Below, piece by piece: positions 1 through 9,450 of a stretch of DNA of 64,000 bases (position 1 is its first letter; each line of letters begins with the position of its first letter). A model generated the notes under the pieces. That model was not told the DNA's origin. It saw only the letters and a program-made list of their open reading frames with translations, and made no database searches. The translations under genes were made by a program, and so were the position numbers. The DNA comes from Pseudomonas mucoides (GTDB taxonomy: Bacteria > Pseudomonadota > Gammaproteobacteria > Pseudomonadales > Pseudomonadaceae). The stretch is taken from assembly GCF_015461845.1 (NCBI RefSeq), contig NZ_JACOPW010000002.1:1116001-1180000 (forward strand), written 5' to 3'.

Positions 1-58
1 ACAACGCATGGTTTGGAAAACATCCATCGGTTTTGCCTCGGCGCACAATTGACCAGTC

Positions 59-92
59 AAAAAAAAGCGGCGGCCCGAGATCAGGCCGCCGC
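59..92 (-). terminator. Rho-independent terminator after the efflux operon
   Basis: A perfect 9-bp GC-rich stem (GCGGCGGCC at 67-75, GGCCGCCGC at 84-92) with an 8-nt loop. On the minus strand it is followed by eight T residues (the A run at 59-66). It lies just past the stop codon of the aldo/keto reductase, so it ends the minus-strand operon. Confidence 0.9.
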
Positions 93-103
93 GCTAGCAT
101 GGG

Positions 104-1054
104 TTACCTTTTGCCCGGGATAAAGCCCGGAATACCGGTTTCCACCACCGAGTTGAAGCGCACCCGCGTCGTGATGTCCTCCTTGATCTCAAGCATGGCC
201 CGGTGCGGCAGCGTGGTAATGTCAAAGTTTTCCTGAATATGGCTCAGTGTCGCAGACGTGGTCAGAAACGCCACACCGCGCTGCACCGACCAGGCCAAGG
301 CGACTTGAGCCGGGGTTCTGCGCAGGTGTTTGGCGATGCCGGTCAGCACCGGATCTTCCAGCACCGCAGGCTGCATGCCATGACCGAGCGGCGCAAACGC
401 GAGGACGATGATGCCGTGCAGTTTGCAGAACTCCAGCAGCTCCCATTCCGGCAAATACGGGTGGGATTCCACCTGCACCACGGCAGGTTTTATCCGCGCG
501 ACTTCGACAATCGCCTTCAACGCCTCAAGGGTGATGTCCGACAAGCCGATGGACTTGCAGCGCCCTTCATCCACGAGCTGTTCCAACGCCCGCCACGTCT
601 CGATCAAGGTCACGCCCGAGTCATAGATCATGTGGCCGAACGGGTCTCGGGGTTCCTGGTCATCACCGGGTTGAAAGGCGAACGGCGTGTGGATCAGGTA
701 GCAGTCAACGTAATCCACTTGAAGACGCCGGCAACTGGCCTCGAACGCCGGCAACACGCGCTCGGGACGATGGTTGGTGTTCCACAGTTTGGTGGTGATG
801 AACAGGTCTTCGCGCCGGGCCTTGCCCGAGTCGATGAAGGCCTTGAACGCCACGCCCACGGCTTCTTCATTGCGATAACGCTCGGCGCAGTCGAAATGAC
901 GGAAACCGGTTTCCAGCGCGTGGGTGACCGCTTGGGTGGTGACGCTGAGGTCGCGGAACAAGGTGCCAAAGCCCACGGCTGGCATCTCGGCCGAGCCGTG
1001 GTTCAGTGCAAATTTTGTCTCGCGAAGTTCGTCGTGAAAGGCTTCGTAGGTCAT
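104..1054 (-). CDS. aldo/keto reductase
   Basis: A 316-residue cytoplasmic NADPH-dependent oxidoreductase of the aldo/keto reductase superfamily, which reduces carbonyl groups. The (alpha/beta)8-barrel active-site tetrad is visible: Asp55 and Tyr60 (HFDCAERY), Lys89 (TTKLW) and His122 (YLIHTPF). The start at 1054 was chosen over a longer frame from 1168 because a GGAG lies about 7 nt upstream and family similarity begins there; the longer frame would overlap the end of the upstream gene. It is the last gene of the efflux operon, 31 bp after the outer-membrane factor, and ends at a strong terminator. This suggests it detoxifies a compound the pump also handles, which is an inference. The substrate cannot be named. 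Confidence 0.88.
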   Translation of the reverse strand: MTYEAFHDELRETKFALNHGSAEMPAVGFGTLFRDLSVTTQAVTHALETGFRHFDCAERYRNEEAVGVAFKAFIDSGKARREDLFITTKLWNTNHRPERVLPAFEASCRRLQVDYVDCYLIHTPFAFQPGDDQEPRDPFGHMIYDSGVTLIETWRALEQLVDEGRCKSIGLSDITLEALKAIVEVARIKPAVVQVESHPYLPEWELLEFCKLHGIIVLAFAPLGHGMQPAVLEDPVLTGIAKHLRRTPAQVALAWSVQRGVAFLTTSATLSHIQENFDITTLPHRAMLEIKEDITTRVRFNSVVETGIPGFIPGKR

Positions 1055-1085
1055 GTCGTTACTCCACTCTCTGAGGCCGCAGCCT

Positions 1086-2552
1086 TTACTGATATGAACG
1101 TTTGGATTCTTCGCGACTGGCGACTCGCTGCTCAAACACGCCAACCGAATTGCCACCCAGGGCGACAAACAGCTGGACGGTGTCGAGGTACTGCGCGGTC
1201 TTCACCCTGATCTGTCCCAACAACGCTTGCTCATAGGCGCGCTCGGCCTCCAGCACCTGGAGAATGCTGTTCTCGCCTTGGGCGTACGCTTGCTGGTTCA
1301 AGCGAAAACTGCTGTCGGCGGCGCGCAATGCATCTTCCTGGGCGAGGTTTTCTTCGGCGTGATGGTTGATGGCTTGCAGCGTGTCGGCGACCTGACCGAA
1401 CGATTGGATGACGGTCTGCTGGTAGTCAGCGAGCGATGCGTTGTAACCATCGACCGCCGCCTGGCGTTCAGCCTTGAGGGTTCCACCATTGAAGATCGGC
1501 CCCGCCACCCCGGCGGCGAAGCCCCAGAGCGCGGCGCCACCATTACCGGACGCCGACTGTGCGAGAAACGCGGACAGCTCCACATGGGGATAGAGGTTGG
1601 CAGTCGCGACACCGACGGCGGCGCTGGCCATGTGCAGTTGCGCTTCGGCTTGCAAAACGTCCGGCCGGGTGTGGGCCATTTCCGAGGGCAGACTGACAGG
1701 CACGTTGGCCGGCAAGGCAAATTCACTCAGGTCGAAGTCCGGCGCGATCCAGTCGGCCGGGCCTTTGCCGGTCAGAATCGACAGCGCATGCCGGGCCGAA
1801 TCACGTTGCTGAGCCAGAGGCGGCAATAGCGTGCGGTCCTGGGCGAACCGGGTTTCGGCCAGCGACACATCGATCTGCGTGGTGCTGCCGTTGGCATGGG
1901 CCATGCGCACCAATTCAAGGTTTTTGCTGTCATTGGCCAGCAGTTTTTCCACGGCCTGGATCTGCGCATTCGCCGAGGCCATCAACAACGCCTGGCTGGC
2001 GACATTGCCCGTCAAGGTCAGGTACGCCGCTTCGTAGCGATGTTGCTGAAACGCCGTCAATGCTTGCTGTTGTTCAACCTGGCGCTTGTTGCCGCCGAAC
2101 ACATCCAGGTCGAAACCGACCCGAGGCCCGATGGCATAAAAGTTGGAAACCACGGGCTGCGGTCCGTTGTGCGTACGCTGACGACCGGCCTGGGCAGCAA
2201 AATCGACCTGCGGATACAGCACCCCTTGCGCCGCCGCGACGGAAGATGCCGCCTGGCGAATGGTGGCATCGGCCGCGACGAGTTCCAGATTGCCTTCGAT
2301 GGCCCGGCGCACAACGCCGTCGAGCTTGGGCGAACGAAACGCTGTCCACCAGTCGCCGTTGACCTTCTTGCCCAAATCGATGCGCTGGCCAAGACGCTGC
2401 TCGGCCTGTTGATCGTAGTGTTGCGACGGACTCGGCGCAGGCATTTGATAATCGGGGCCGACCGTGCAAGCGGTCAGGAACACCAGCACCGCGACCGCAC
2501 CGAACGTGGTGTTGATCAGTTGTCTGTTGATGAAACGCGCATTGGATTTCAT
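1086..2552 (-). CDS. efflux outer-membrane lipoprotein (NodT/OprM-type TolC family)
   Basis: A 488-residue outer-membrane channel of tripartite drug efflux systems. The N-terminus carries a lipoprotein signal (VLVFLTAC, lipid-modified Cys29) followed by the conserved TVGPDY motif. Two outer-membrane-efflux-protein repeats follow, about residues 70-260 and 280-465, each rich in the Ala/Gln/Asp heptads of the periplasmic coiled coils. The start at 2552 (MKSNARF) puts a normal signal peptide at the N-terminus; the frame open from 2585 would add unrelated residues. It lies 19 bp downstream of the emrB-like gene, so it is co-transcribed with the pump. Substrate specificity is unknown. Confidence 0.92.
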   Translation of the reverse strand: MKSNARFINRQLINTTFGAVAVLVFLTACTVGPDYQMPAPSPSQHYDQQAEQRLGQRIDLGKKVNGDWWTAFRSPKLDGVVRRAIEGNLELVAADATIRQAASSVAAAQGVLYPQVDFAAQAGRQRTHNGPQPVVSNFYAIGPRVGFDLDVFGGNKRQVEQQQALTAFQQHRYEAAYLTLTGNVASQALLMASANAQIQAVEKLLANDSKNLELVRMAHANGSTTQIDVSLAETRFAQDRTLLPPLAQQRDSARHALSILTGKGPADWIAPDFDLSEFALPANVPVSLPSEMAHTRPDVLQAEAQLHMASAAVGVATANLYPHVELSAFLAQSASGNGGAALWGFAAGVAGPIFNGGTLKAERQAAVDGYNASLADYQQTVIQSFGQVADTLQAINHHAEENLAQEDALRAADSSFRLNQQAYAQGENSILQVLEAERAYEQALLGQIRVKTAQYLDTVQLFVALGGNSVGVFEQRVASREESKRSYQ

Positions 2553-2571
2553 GAGGCAAACTCCACGAAAA

Positions 2572-4041
2572 CTAGTTGGTCGCAACAGGCTTGCGAAGAA
2601 AGATCACCAGTGGGCTCACCACCAGCATCGCGAACATCAAAATCTTGAATTGGCCGACCACGCCGATAAATGCCGCCTGGCCGGTGATCATTTCGTTGAG
2701 CCCCGCCATGGCTTGCAGGGACGTCGCCGCCGAATGCGCCGCCGCGCCATACGGCGTCAGGTTGCTGGCCAGCGCCATGTGCATCGCGTGGGTGTTGTTG
2801 TAGAAATACAACTGCACGATTGCCACACCGAGGGTGCTGCCGTACACACGCGACAGATTGAACAGACCGGTGCCTTCCGGGCGCAGCGTCGGGTCGAGCG
2901 TGCTGAACGCAACCTTGGTCAGCGAGGGCATCAACAGGCCGATGCCGATGCCCTGAATCGCCCCGGCCAGCGCCACCGGCCACCCGTCCATCAGCGGCGA
3001 ATAACCGAGCATCAGCCAGTTGGCATACACCACGATGGCCACGCCCGCCGCCACGAACAGTCGACGGTCGAAACGCTCCGGAACACGCCCCATCAACAGA
3101 AACGCCCCGACCAGGCCCATGCCCCGCGGGATGGTCAGCGAACCGGTGGTGTCCGGCGGATAGCCGAGGATTTCATCGAGCATCGGCGACGTCAGCGCCA
3201 TGGTCGACAGCAGCACGAAACCCACCGCAAAAAAGATCACCGTCGACAACACGAAGTTGCGGTCGTTGAACAAACGCTTGTTGAGAAAATGCACCTTCGC
3301 GGTCAACACATGCACGAGGAACAGGTAGAGCCCGAGTGCACAGCCGATCGCTTCCAGCCAGATTTCGGTCGAGGCAAACCAGTCCAGGCGTTCCCCACGA
3401 TCGAGCAACATTTGCAGGCTGATCAGCCCCAGCGTGAAGGTGCCGAAACCGAAGAAATCGAACGTTGGGCGTTTCTCGGCCTTCTTCTCGGCGAGCAACA
3501 ATGCGATCACCAGGAAGATGTACGCCGACAGCGGCAGGCTGATGTAGAAGATCGGGCGCCAGCCAAAATGTTCGGCGACCCAGCCGCCGATGCTCGGGCC
3601 GCTGACGATGCCCAACAGCACGATGGCGGTCCACGTCGCGCCGAACTTCGCGCGTTTCTCCAGTGGCAATGTTTCCAGGGCAATCGCCATCGACAACGGC
3701 GCCAGCACGCCACTCGCCAGGCCCTGGAAAATCCGCGCGCCGATAAACTCCAGCGGCGTCGAAGCCAGGGTGGCGAGCAACAAGCCCAGGACGAACACGG
3801 CCAGCGCGGTTTGGTACACCCGTTTCAAGCCATAACGCCCGGCCAGCCATTGCGCGACCGGCATGGTGATCGCGCTCGCTGCAAGGTACGAGGTGAAAAT
3901 CCACCCCGCCTGGTCGTCGGTCATCGACATACTGCCTTGAATATGTCTGAGCACGGCATTGGGCAGAGGCAGGTTCGCCGATTGCATATACGTCGCGAGC
4001 AATGCGGCCAACCTCAATGAACCCGCGGGAGTGGTGTTCAT
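2572..4041 (-). CDS. EmrB/QacA-type MFS drug exporter (DHA2 family)
   Basis: A 489-residue inner-membrane drug:H+ antiporter. The sequence is a chain of hydrophobic segments consistent with the 14 helices of the DHA2 family. MFS motif A is seen as AGRYGLKRVY, and motif C-like glycine/proline segments as GIVSGPSIGGWVAEHFGWR. The start at 4041 overlaps the upstream gene's stop by one base (TGATG), which implies translational coupling. The open frame continues upstream to 4380, but that part is out-of-frame sequence of the HlyD gene. It exports through the HlyD-type adaptor and the outer-membrane factor encoded on either side. Confidence 0.93.
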   Translation of the reverse strand: MNTTPAGSLRLAALLATYMQSANLPLPNAVLRHIQGSMSMTDDQAGWIFTSYLAASAITMPVAQWLAGRYGLKRVYQTALAVFVLGLLLATLASTPLEFIGARIFQGLASGVLAPLSMAIALETLPLEKRAKFGATWTAIVLLGIVSGPSIGGWVAEHFGWRPIFYISLPLSAYIFLVIALLLAEKKAEKRPTFDFFGFGTFTLGLISLQMLLDRGERLDWFASTEIWLEAIGCALGLYLFLVHVLTAKVHFLNKRLFNDRNFVLSTVIFFAVGFVLLSTMALTSPMLDEILGYPPDTTGSLTIPRGMGLVGAFLLMGRVPERFDRRLFVAAGVAIVVYANWLMLGYSPLMDGWPVALAGAIQGIGIGLLMPSLTKVAFSTLDPTLRPEGTGLFNLSRVYGSTLGVAIVQLYFYNNTHAMHMALASNLTPYGAAAHSAATSLQAMAGLNEMITGQAAFIGVVGQFKILMFAMLVVSPLVIFLRKPVATN

Positions 4042-5174
4042 CAGGAAGCTCCTGCGGTCAACAGCGCCTTGAGCGGTTGCCACCATGGCGTGCGGTGCCC
4101 GGTATCGACCTTGACCGTGGCACTGATCCCCGAATAGAGCGGCATCTGCGGGTCGAGCTCGTCGAGTTCGAGTCGCACCGGCACCCGCTGCACCACCTTG
4201 ACCCAATTGCCGGTGGCATTTTCCGGCGGCAGCAAGGCGAAGTCCGAACCGGCACCGGGGCTCATGCTGATCACGTGGGCCTTGAATTCGTGATCCGGGT
4301 AGGTGTCGAGATGAATGGTCGCGGCCTGACCCGGACGCATATGCGTCACCTCCGTTTCGCGGAAGTTGGCTTCCACCCACACCTCGCGATCGGACAACAG
4401 CGCAAAGGCTGGCGCGCCGTTGTTGACGAAATTACCCACCTGCAAATCATCAACCTTGGCGACGATGCCGTCGTCCGGCGCATACACCGTGGCGTACGAG
4501 AGGTAGAGCTGGGCTTCATCCAGTTGCGCCTTGGCCTCGCGGACGGCCGGGTGGCTGTCGGCCTCGATGTTCGGATTGCCATTCAACGCGACCACGGTGC
4601 TGGCGATCTGTTGTTCGATGGAGGCAATACGTTGTCGTGACACTTTCACGTCGGTGTCGGCGCGCTCATAAATCGACTTCGACACGAACTCGGACGCGAC
4701 CAGTGCCTTCTTGCGGCCAAATTCCTTTTGGTCAAAGTCGGCCGACTCTTTGGCCGATTGCAGTTCAGCCTGTTGCTGGCGGTAACTGGCCTTGAGCCCA
4801 TCGATGCGCAACCGCGCGACGCTCAACTGGGCTTGTGCGCGGTCAACGGCGATCTGCAAGGGTTTGGGGTCGATGCGGAACAACACCTGGCCCTTGCGAA
4901 CGGGCTGGTTGTCTTCGACTGCGATCTCGATGACCTGCCCCGAGGTGCGCGCATTGATCGAGGCCTTGGCCACTCGGGCGTAGGCGTTATCGGTCGAGAT
5001 GTAAGGCTCGCCAGCAACATAGTGGGCGTATCCGATCGCGGCGAAGAGCGCCGGGACACCCACCATCAACAGGGGCCGTACGGTTTCTTTAAGCGTTTTT
5101 TTGTTGGGCGCTGTCGGGTTTGGCCCTGGGTGCTCAAAGGTTTGTGAAGCCGGGATATCGAACTGTTTAGTCAT
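4041..5174 (-). CDS. EmrA/HlyD-type membrane fusion protein
   Basis: A 377-residue periplasmic adaptor that links the EmrB-like pump to the outer-membrane channel. It has a cytoplasmic tail, one transmembrane helix (about residues 33-50, VRPLLMVGVPALFAAIGYA), then the EmrA signature (YISTDNAYARVAK). This is followed by a lipoyl/barrel-sandwich half, an alpha-hairpin and a second lipoyl half (YATVYAPDDGIVAKV). The ATG at 5174 is preferred to an in-frame GTG at 5186 because an AAAGGTG lies at a suitable distance from it. First gene of the operon; its stop overlaps the next start. A TetR gene lies divergently upstream. Confidence 0.92.
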   Translation of the reverse strand: MTKQFDIPASQTFEHPGPNPTAPNKKTLKETVRPLLMVGVPALFAAIGYAHYVAGEPYISTDNAYARVAKASINARTSGQVIEIAVEDNQPVRKGQVLFRIDPKPLQIAVDRAQAQLSVARLRIDGLKASYRQQQAELQSAKESADFDQKEFGRKKALVASEFVSKSIYERADTDVKVSRQRIASIEQQIASTVVALNGNPNIEADSHPAVREAKAQLDEAQLYLSYATVYAPDDGIVAKVDDLQVGNFVNNGAPAFALLSDREVWVEANFRETEVTHMRPGQAATIHLDTYPDHEFKAHVISMSPGAGSDFALLPPENATGNWVKVVQRVPVRLELDELDPQMPLYSGISATVKVDTGHRTPWWQPLKALLTAGAS

Positions 5175-5321
5175 GATCGAAAACACCTTTAACCGGGAAG
5201 TCAGGGGCTAATACCCATAAAAAACAGCCATACCGTGCGCAGTCAGAAGGATCACTCCGCCGCACCCTGTTTCGTCGCCGCTATACCCCGTTCGAGCGCT
5301 GCTTCAACAAACCTGAAATTG

Positions 5322-5338
5322 AGGAACTTCTGGTTCCT
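5322..5338. promoter_or_regulatory. candidate TetR operator between efflux operon and tetR
   Basis: A perfect inverted repeat AGGAAC-N5-GTTCCT in the 227-bp divergent promoter region. Its length and position fit a TetR-family operator controlling both directions. The binding assignment is an inference. Confidence 0.45.
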
Positions 5339-5401
5339 TAATTTTGTGCGATGGTGTAAGAATATGCCTCGACTTACCTTCACACAAGGATTTTGTACGC
5401 C

Positions 5402-6025
5402 ATGGCACAAAAAAAGATTACCGAAGCAAAAGGACGTGGACGCCCACGCGCCTACGACCCACAGACCGCACTGCAGCAAGCGCTTGGTGTGTTTTGGAGT
5501 ACTGGTTATTCCGCCGCGTCGCTGGACAGCATCGCCACCGCAGCGGGCATGAACCGCCCGAGCCTGTATGCCGCTTTCGGTGACAAACACGCGCTGTACA
5601 TCAAGGCGCTTGAGCAGTACTGGGAATTTGCCGCCGCCGACATGCACGCGGCGCTGACGGACAGCCAACTGACCTTGAGCGAGGCGTTGATGCGTTTCTA
5701 TGAGGGGCAGCTATCAATCTACTTCTCGGGAGACGGCCAACCCCGCGGCTGCTTCGCGATTGGCACGGCCACCACCGAAGCCGTCGAGGATGTTGAAATC
5801 CGTGAGGTGCTGTCGGACCGTCTGAGCCGACTCGACGCCGATCTCGAAGCGCGTCTGCGAACGGCCGTGACTGCCGGCGAACTCAAAGACAACGTCGACC
5901 CGGCCGCCCTCGCCGTGCTCGCCTCCTCCCTGCTGCACAGCATTTCCATCCGGGCGCGTGCAGGAAAATCCCGCGCGGAACTGACCGAACTGGCACGCAA
6001 CGCGGTCAACGTGATCTGCGGTTGA
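5402..6025 (+). CDS. TetR/AcrR family regulator
   Basis: A 207-residue one-component repressor. The N-terminus is basic (GRGRPRAYDP). A TetR helix-turn-helix lies about residues 38-59 (AASLDSIATAAGMNRPSLYAAFG), and a C-terminal ligand domain follows. The start at 5402 is preceded by AAGGA at suitable distance, whereas the earlier ATG at 5393 falls inside that spacing. It is divergent from the emrAB-like operon, so it most likely represses the pump and its associated reductase and is released by a substrate. The inducer is unknown. Confidence 0.9.
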   Translation: MAQKKITEAKGRGRPRAYDPQTALQQALGVFWSTGYSAASLDSIATAAGMNRPSLYAAFGDKHALYIKALEQYWEFAAADMHAALTDSQLTLSEALMRFYEGQLSIYFSGDGQPRGCFAIGTATTEAVEDVEIREVLSDRLSRLDADLEARLRTAVTAGELKDNVDPAALAVLASSLLHSISIRARAGKSRAELTELARNAVNVICG

Positions 6026-6033
6026 GAGGCTTT

Positions 6034-6558
6034 ATGGCGGGTGAAGGACTTGAAGACATTTTGGCCGATCAGCTCGACGTGATTTTCTGCGGGATCAATC
6101 CGGGCATGACGGCCGCCGCCCAAGGGCATCACTTTGCGGGCCGGAGCAATCGTTTCTGGCGCACGCTGCACCTTGCCGGGTTTACCCCCGAGGAGGTGCG
6201 CCCGGAAAACGACCGGACCCTCTTGCAGTACCGCTGCGGATTGACCGCCGTGGTCGACCGGCCCACAGCGCGCGCCGATCAGCTGTCGTTGCACGAATTC
6301 ATCGCCGCCGCTGCTGACTTCGAACAGAAGATCCTGCGCCATGCGCCCCGTGTCGTCGCGTTTCTCGGCAAGGCCGCCTACAGCGCGTTAACCGGCCAGC
6401 GAGACATTGCCTGGGGCCTTCAACCCAAGACCTTCGGCAACGCCAAGGTCTGGATTTTGCCCAATCCGAGTGGGCGGAATCTGGCGTTCTCGCTGGATCA
6501 ATTGGTGGCTGCGTATCGCCAACTCCATCAAAACTTGCACAAATCAACAGTAGGCTAA
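6034..6558 (+). CDS. mug: G/U mismatch-specific uracil-DNA glycosylase
   Basis: A 174-residue DNA-repair enzyme of the Mug/TDG branch of the uracil-DNA glycosylase superfamily. It removes uracil or ethenocytosine from mismatches with guanine. The two family motifs are present: GINPG (residues 20-24, with the Asn that activates water) and NPSGRN (144-149, the intercalation loop). The ATG at 6034 follows GAGAGG; a TTG at 6022 overlapping the tetR stop is less likely. It directly follows tetR by 8 bp and may share its transcript, though a functional link is not evident. Length matches the family. Confidence 0.93.
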   Translation: MAGEGLEDILADQLDVIFCGINPGMTAAAQGHHFAGRSNRFWRTLHLAGFTPEEVRPENDRTLLQYRCGLTAVVDRPTARADQLSLHEFIAAAADFEQKILRHAPRVVAFLGKAAYSALTGQRDIAWGLQPKTFGNAKVWILPNPSGRNLAFSLDQLVAAYRQLHQNLHKSTVG

Positions 6559-6674
6559 GCTAAGGATCAGCTTATTGCGCACGATGCTCGCTCCGGCAGG
6601 GTTTGGGTGTTTCTGAAGAGCGTCTGCAACAGCTATTTCAGACAGGCCCACACTGTTCACGCAGGACTGACGTG

Positions 6675-8048
6675 ATGACCGAGCCCCTTCTCAGCTTTGA
6701 TGAACTGAAGCGTGCCGCCGTTGCCGGCGAAATTGATACCGTCCTGGTCTGCATGGTCGACATGCAGGGACGTCTGGTCGGCAAACGATTCCAGGTCGAA
6801 TTTTTCATCGACAGCGGCCATGAAGAAACCCACTGCTGCAATTACCTGTTGGCCGACGACATCGACATGGAGCCCGTGCCGGGCTATGCCGCTGCCAGTT
6901 GGAGCAAAGGCTATGGCGACTTTGTGCTCAAGCCTGACATGTCCACCCTGCGCCGGGTGCCCTGGCTGGAATGCACGGCGCTGGTGCTCTGTGATGTGCT
7001 CGATCACCACCATCGCCGCGACTTGCCGCACAGCCCGCGGGCGATCCTGAAGAAGCAGATCGAACGCCTGCGCGAGCGTGGCTATACCGGCATGTTCGCC
7101 TCGGAACTGGAGTTCTATCTGTTCGACGAGAGCTACGAGGCGATCCACAAGCGCAACTACCACAAGCCAAAAACCGCCGGCCATTACATCGAGGATTACA
7201 ACATCCTGCAGACCACCCGCGAAGAGCCGGTGCTGCGGGCGATTCGCAAGCACCTGCAGGCCAGCGGCATTCCCGTGGAAAATTCCAAGGGTGAATGGGG
7301 CCCCGGCCAGGAAGAAATCAACATCCGCTACGCCGATGCCCTGACCATGGCCGACCACCACGTCATCATCAAGCATGCCTGCAAGGAGATCGCGCAACTG
7401 CAAGGCAAGGCGATCACGTTCATGGCCAAGTGGCGTTATGACGCCGCCGGGTCCAGCAGCCACATCCACAATTCGCTGTGGGACAAGAACGGCAAGAAGT
7501 CGCTGTTCTTCGATGCCAAAGCCGAATTCGGCATGTCGAACCTGATGCGCTCCTGGGTCGCCGGTCAGCTCAAGTACGCCAACGACATCACCTGTTTTCT
7601 CGCGCCCTACATCAACTCGTACAAGCGTTTCCAGGCCGGCACGTTTGCACCGACGCGGGCGGTCTGGAGCCGCGACAATCGCACCGCCGGTTTTCGGCTG
7701 TGTGCCGAAAGCAGCAAATCCATCCGCATCGAATGCCGCATCGGCGGCGCCGACCTCAACCCGTATCTGGCCTTCGCAGCCCTGATCGCGGCGGGCCTGG
7801 CCGGAGTCGACGAGAAGCTCACCCTCGCCCCGCCGTTTGAAGGCGACGCTTACGTCGATGACCATTTGCCCGAAGTCTCCAAGACCTTGCGCGAAGCCAG
7901 CGCCGCACTCCAGAGCTCGAGCATGTTGCGCGAAGCGTTCGGCAACGAGGTGATCGACCACTACGTGCACACCGCCGAATGGGAACAGAAAGAGTACGAC
8001 CGGCGGATCACCGACTGGGAACTGCAGCGCGGCTTCGAGCGCTATTGA
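6675..8048 (+). CDS. glutamine synthetase-like gamma-glutamyl-amine ligase
   Basis: A 457-residue member of the glutamine synthetase superfamily, in the branch that joins glutamate to amines such as putrescine (PuuA), ethanolamine or isopropylamine using ATP. The N-terminal beta-grasp region is short. Metal-binding Glu144/Glu146 (SELEFYLFDE) and the GPGQEEIN motif are present, as are the ATP/glutamate segments (AGSSSHIHNSLWD) and the Arg-rich NRTAGFR region. The adenylylation loop of housekeeping GlnA is not apparent. The start at 6675 follows AGGA by 8 nt. It heads a tight run with aldehyde dehydrogenase (7 bp gap), iron alcohol dehydrogenase and a permease. That context supports a catabolic gamma-glutamylation role rather than nitrogen assimilation. 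The exact amine is unknown. Confidence 0.87.
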   Translation: MTEPLLSFDELKRAAVAGEIDTVLVCMVDMQGRLVGKRFQVEFFIDSGHEETHCCNYLLADDIDMEPVPGYAAASWSKGYGDFVLKPDMSTLRRVPWLECTALVLCDVLDHHHRRDLPHSPRAILKKQIERLRERGYTGMFASELEFYLFDESYEAIHKRNYHKPKTAGHYIEDYNILQTTREEPVLRAIRKHLQASGIPVENSKGEWGPGQEEINIRYADALTMADHHVIIKHACKEIAQLQGKAITFMAKWRYDAAGSSSHIHNSLWDKNGKKSLFFDAKAEFGMSNLMRSWVAGQLKYANDITCFLAPYINSYKRFQAGTFAPTRAVWSRDNRTAGFRLCAESSKSIRIECRIGGADLNPYLAFAALIAAGLAGVDEKLTLAPPFEGDAYVDDHLPEVSKTLREASAALQSSSMLREAFGNEVIDHYVHTAEWEQKEYDRRITDWELQRGFERY

Positions 8049-8055
8049 GGTCAGC

Positions 8056-9447
8056 ATGACGGCAACCATCCAACTCATTTCCCCGGTCGATGGCCGGGTG
8101 TATGCCGAGCGCCGCTACGCCGACGCCACGCAGATCGAACAGGCACTGACCGCCGCCTCCACCGCCCAGGCACAGTGGAAACGCCGGCCACTGAGCGAGC
8201 GCGCGGTTTTTTGCAGTGCGGTGGTGGACGCGATGCTGGCGATGAAAACTGACATCGTGCGGGAACTGGCCTGGCAAATGGGGCGCCCGGTACGCTTTGG
8301 CGCGGGTGAACTGCGCGGTTTCGAAGAGCGTGCCCGGCACATGATCGCCATTGCACCTGAAGCCCTGGCGACGATTGAACCCACGCCCGTCAGCGGATTT
8401 CGTCGGTACATTCAACGTGATCCGTTGGGGACCGTGCTGGTCATTGCGCCATGGAATTACCCGTACCTGACCGCCGTGAATACGATCATTCCGGCGCTGA
8501 TGGCCGGCAACAGCGTCATCCTCAAACACGCGTCGCAAACGCTGCTGGTGGGAGAACGGTTCGCCGAGGCCATGGCCAATGCCAACTTGCCGCCCGGTCT
8601 GTTTCACAACCTGCTGCTCGATCACCGCCAGACCGCCGACATCATTGGCTCCGGACGCGTGCAGCAAGTGAATTTCACCGGTTCCGTCGGCGCTGGCGAG
8701 GCCATGGAAATCGCCGCTACCGGGCATTTCCTTGGCGTCGGCCTGGAGCTCGGTGGCAAAGACCCGGCCTATGTGCGCGCCGATGCCAATCTTGAACACG
8801 CGGTAGAAAACCTGGTGGACGGCAGTTTCTTCAATTCCGGGCAAAGCTGCTGTGCCATCGAACGCATTTACGTCGACAAGACAATCTACCCGGACTTCAT
8901 CGAACGTTTCGCCGCCCTGACTCGCCAATACGTGCTGGGCAACCCGCTGGATGAAGCCACCACACTCGGCCCCTTGGTCACCCCGGCCGCCGCTGATTTC
9001 GTGCGCGGCCAGATCGCCGAAGCGCTGGCCCAAGGCGCCATGGCACTGATTGAACCCACGGCATTTGCCGCTGACGAACCGGGCAGCGCCTACCTCGCGC
9101 CGCAAGTATTGGTCGATGTCACTCATCAAATGTCGGTCATGCGCGAGGAAAGCTTCGGTCCGGTGGTCGGCATCATGCCGGTGGACGGTGACGACGAAGC
9201 CATCGCCCTGATGAATGACAGTGAATTCGGGCTCAGTGCCTCGATCTGGACTCAGGACCTGGCCGCCGCCGAACGCCTGGGCAATGAAATCGACACCGGC
9301 ACCGTGTTCATGAACCGCTGCGATTACCTGGACCCGGCCCTGGCCTGGACCGGGGTAAAAAACAGCGGACGCGGCGTCACCCTGTCGCGCCTCGGTTATG
9401 AACACCTGACCCGCGCCAAATCCTTCCATTTGCGCCACGAGATCTGA
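8056..9447 (+). CDS. NAD(P)+-dependent aldehyde dehydrogenase
   Basis: A 463-residue cytoplasmic aldehyde dehydrogenase that oxidises an aldehyde to the acid. Catalytic features are visible: Asn134 in PWNYP, the general base Glu231 in ELGGKDP, and the nucleophile Cys265 in NSGQSCCA. The start at 8056 follows GAGGT and lies 7 bp after the ligase stop. The iron alcohol dehydrogenase begins 3 bp after its stop. In the proposed pathway it would oxidise the gamma-glutamylamino-aldehyde made from a glutamylated amino alcohol. That substrate assignment is inferred from context only. Confidence 0.9.
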   Translation: MTATIQLISPVDGRVYAERRYADATQIEQALTAASTAQAQWKRRPLSERAVFCSAVVDAMLAMKTDIVRELAWQMGRPVRFGAGELRGFEERARHMIAIAPEALATIEPTPVSGFRRYIQRDPLGTVLVIAPWNYPYLTAVNTIIPALMAGNSVILKHASQTLLVGERFAEAMANANLPPGLFHNLLLDHRQTADIIGSGRVQQVNFTGSVGAGEAMEIAATGHFLGVGLELGGKDPAYVRADANLEHAVENLVDGSFFNSGQSCCAIERIYVDKTIYPDFIERFAALTRQYVLGNPLDEATTLGPLVTPAAADFVRGQIAEALAQGAMALIEPTAFAADEPGSAYLAPQVLVDVTHQMSVMREESFGPVVGIMPVDGDDEAIALMNDSEFGLSASIWTQDLAAAERLGNEIDTGTVFMNRCDYLDPALAWTGVKNSGRGVTLSRLGYEHLTRAKSFHLRHEI

Positions 9448-9450
9448 GCC

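Noticed and set aside
2464..4020. 518-codon open frame opposite the EmrB-like gene
   Set aside because: Low-complexity Arg/His/Gln composition and no ribosome site; EmrB has clear MFS motifs on the other strand.
6657..9438. Two long open frames (about 470 codons each) opposite the ligase and aldehyde dehydrogenase genes
   Set aside because: They are antisense to genes with complete catalytic motifs, follow from high third-position GC, and have no recognisable domains.
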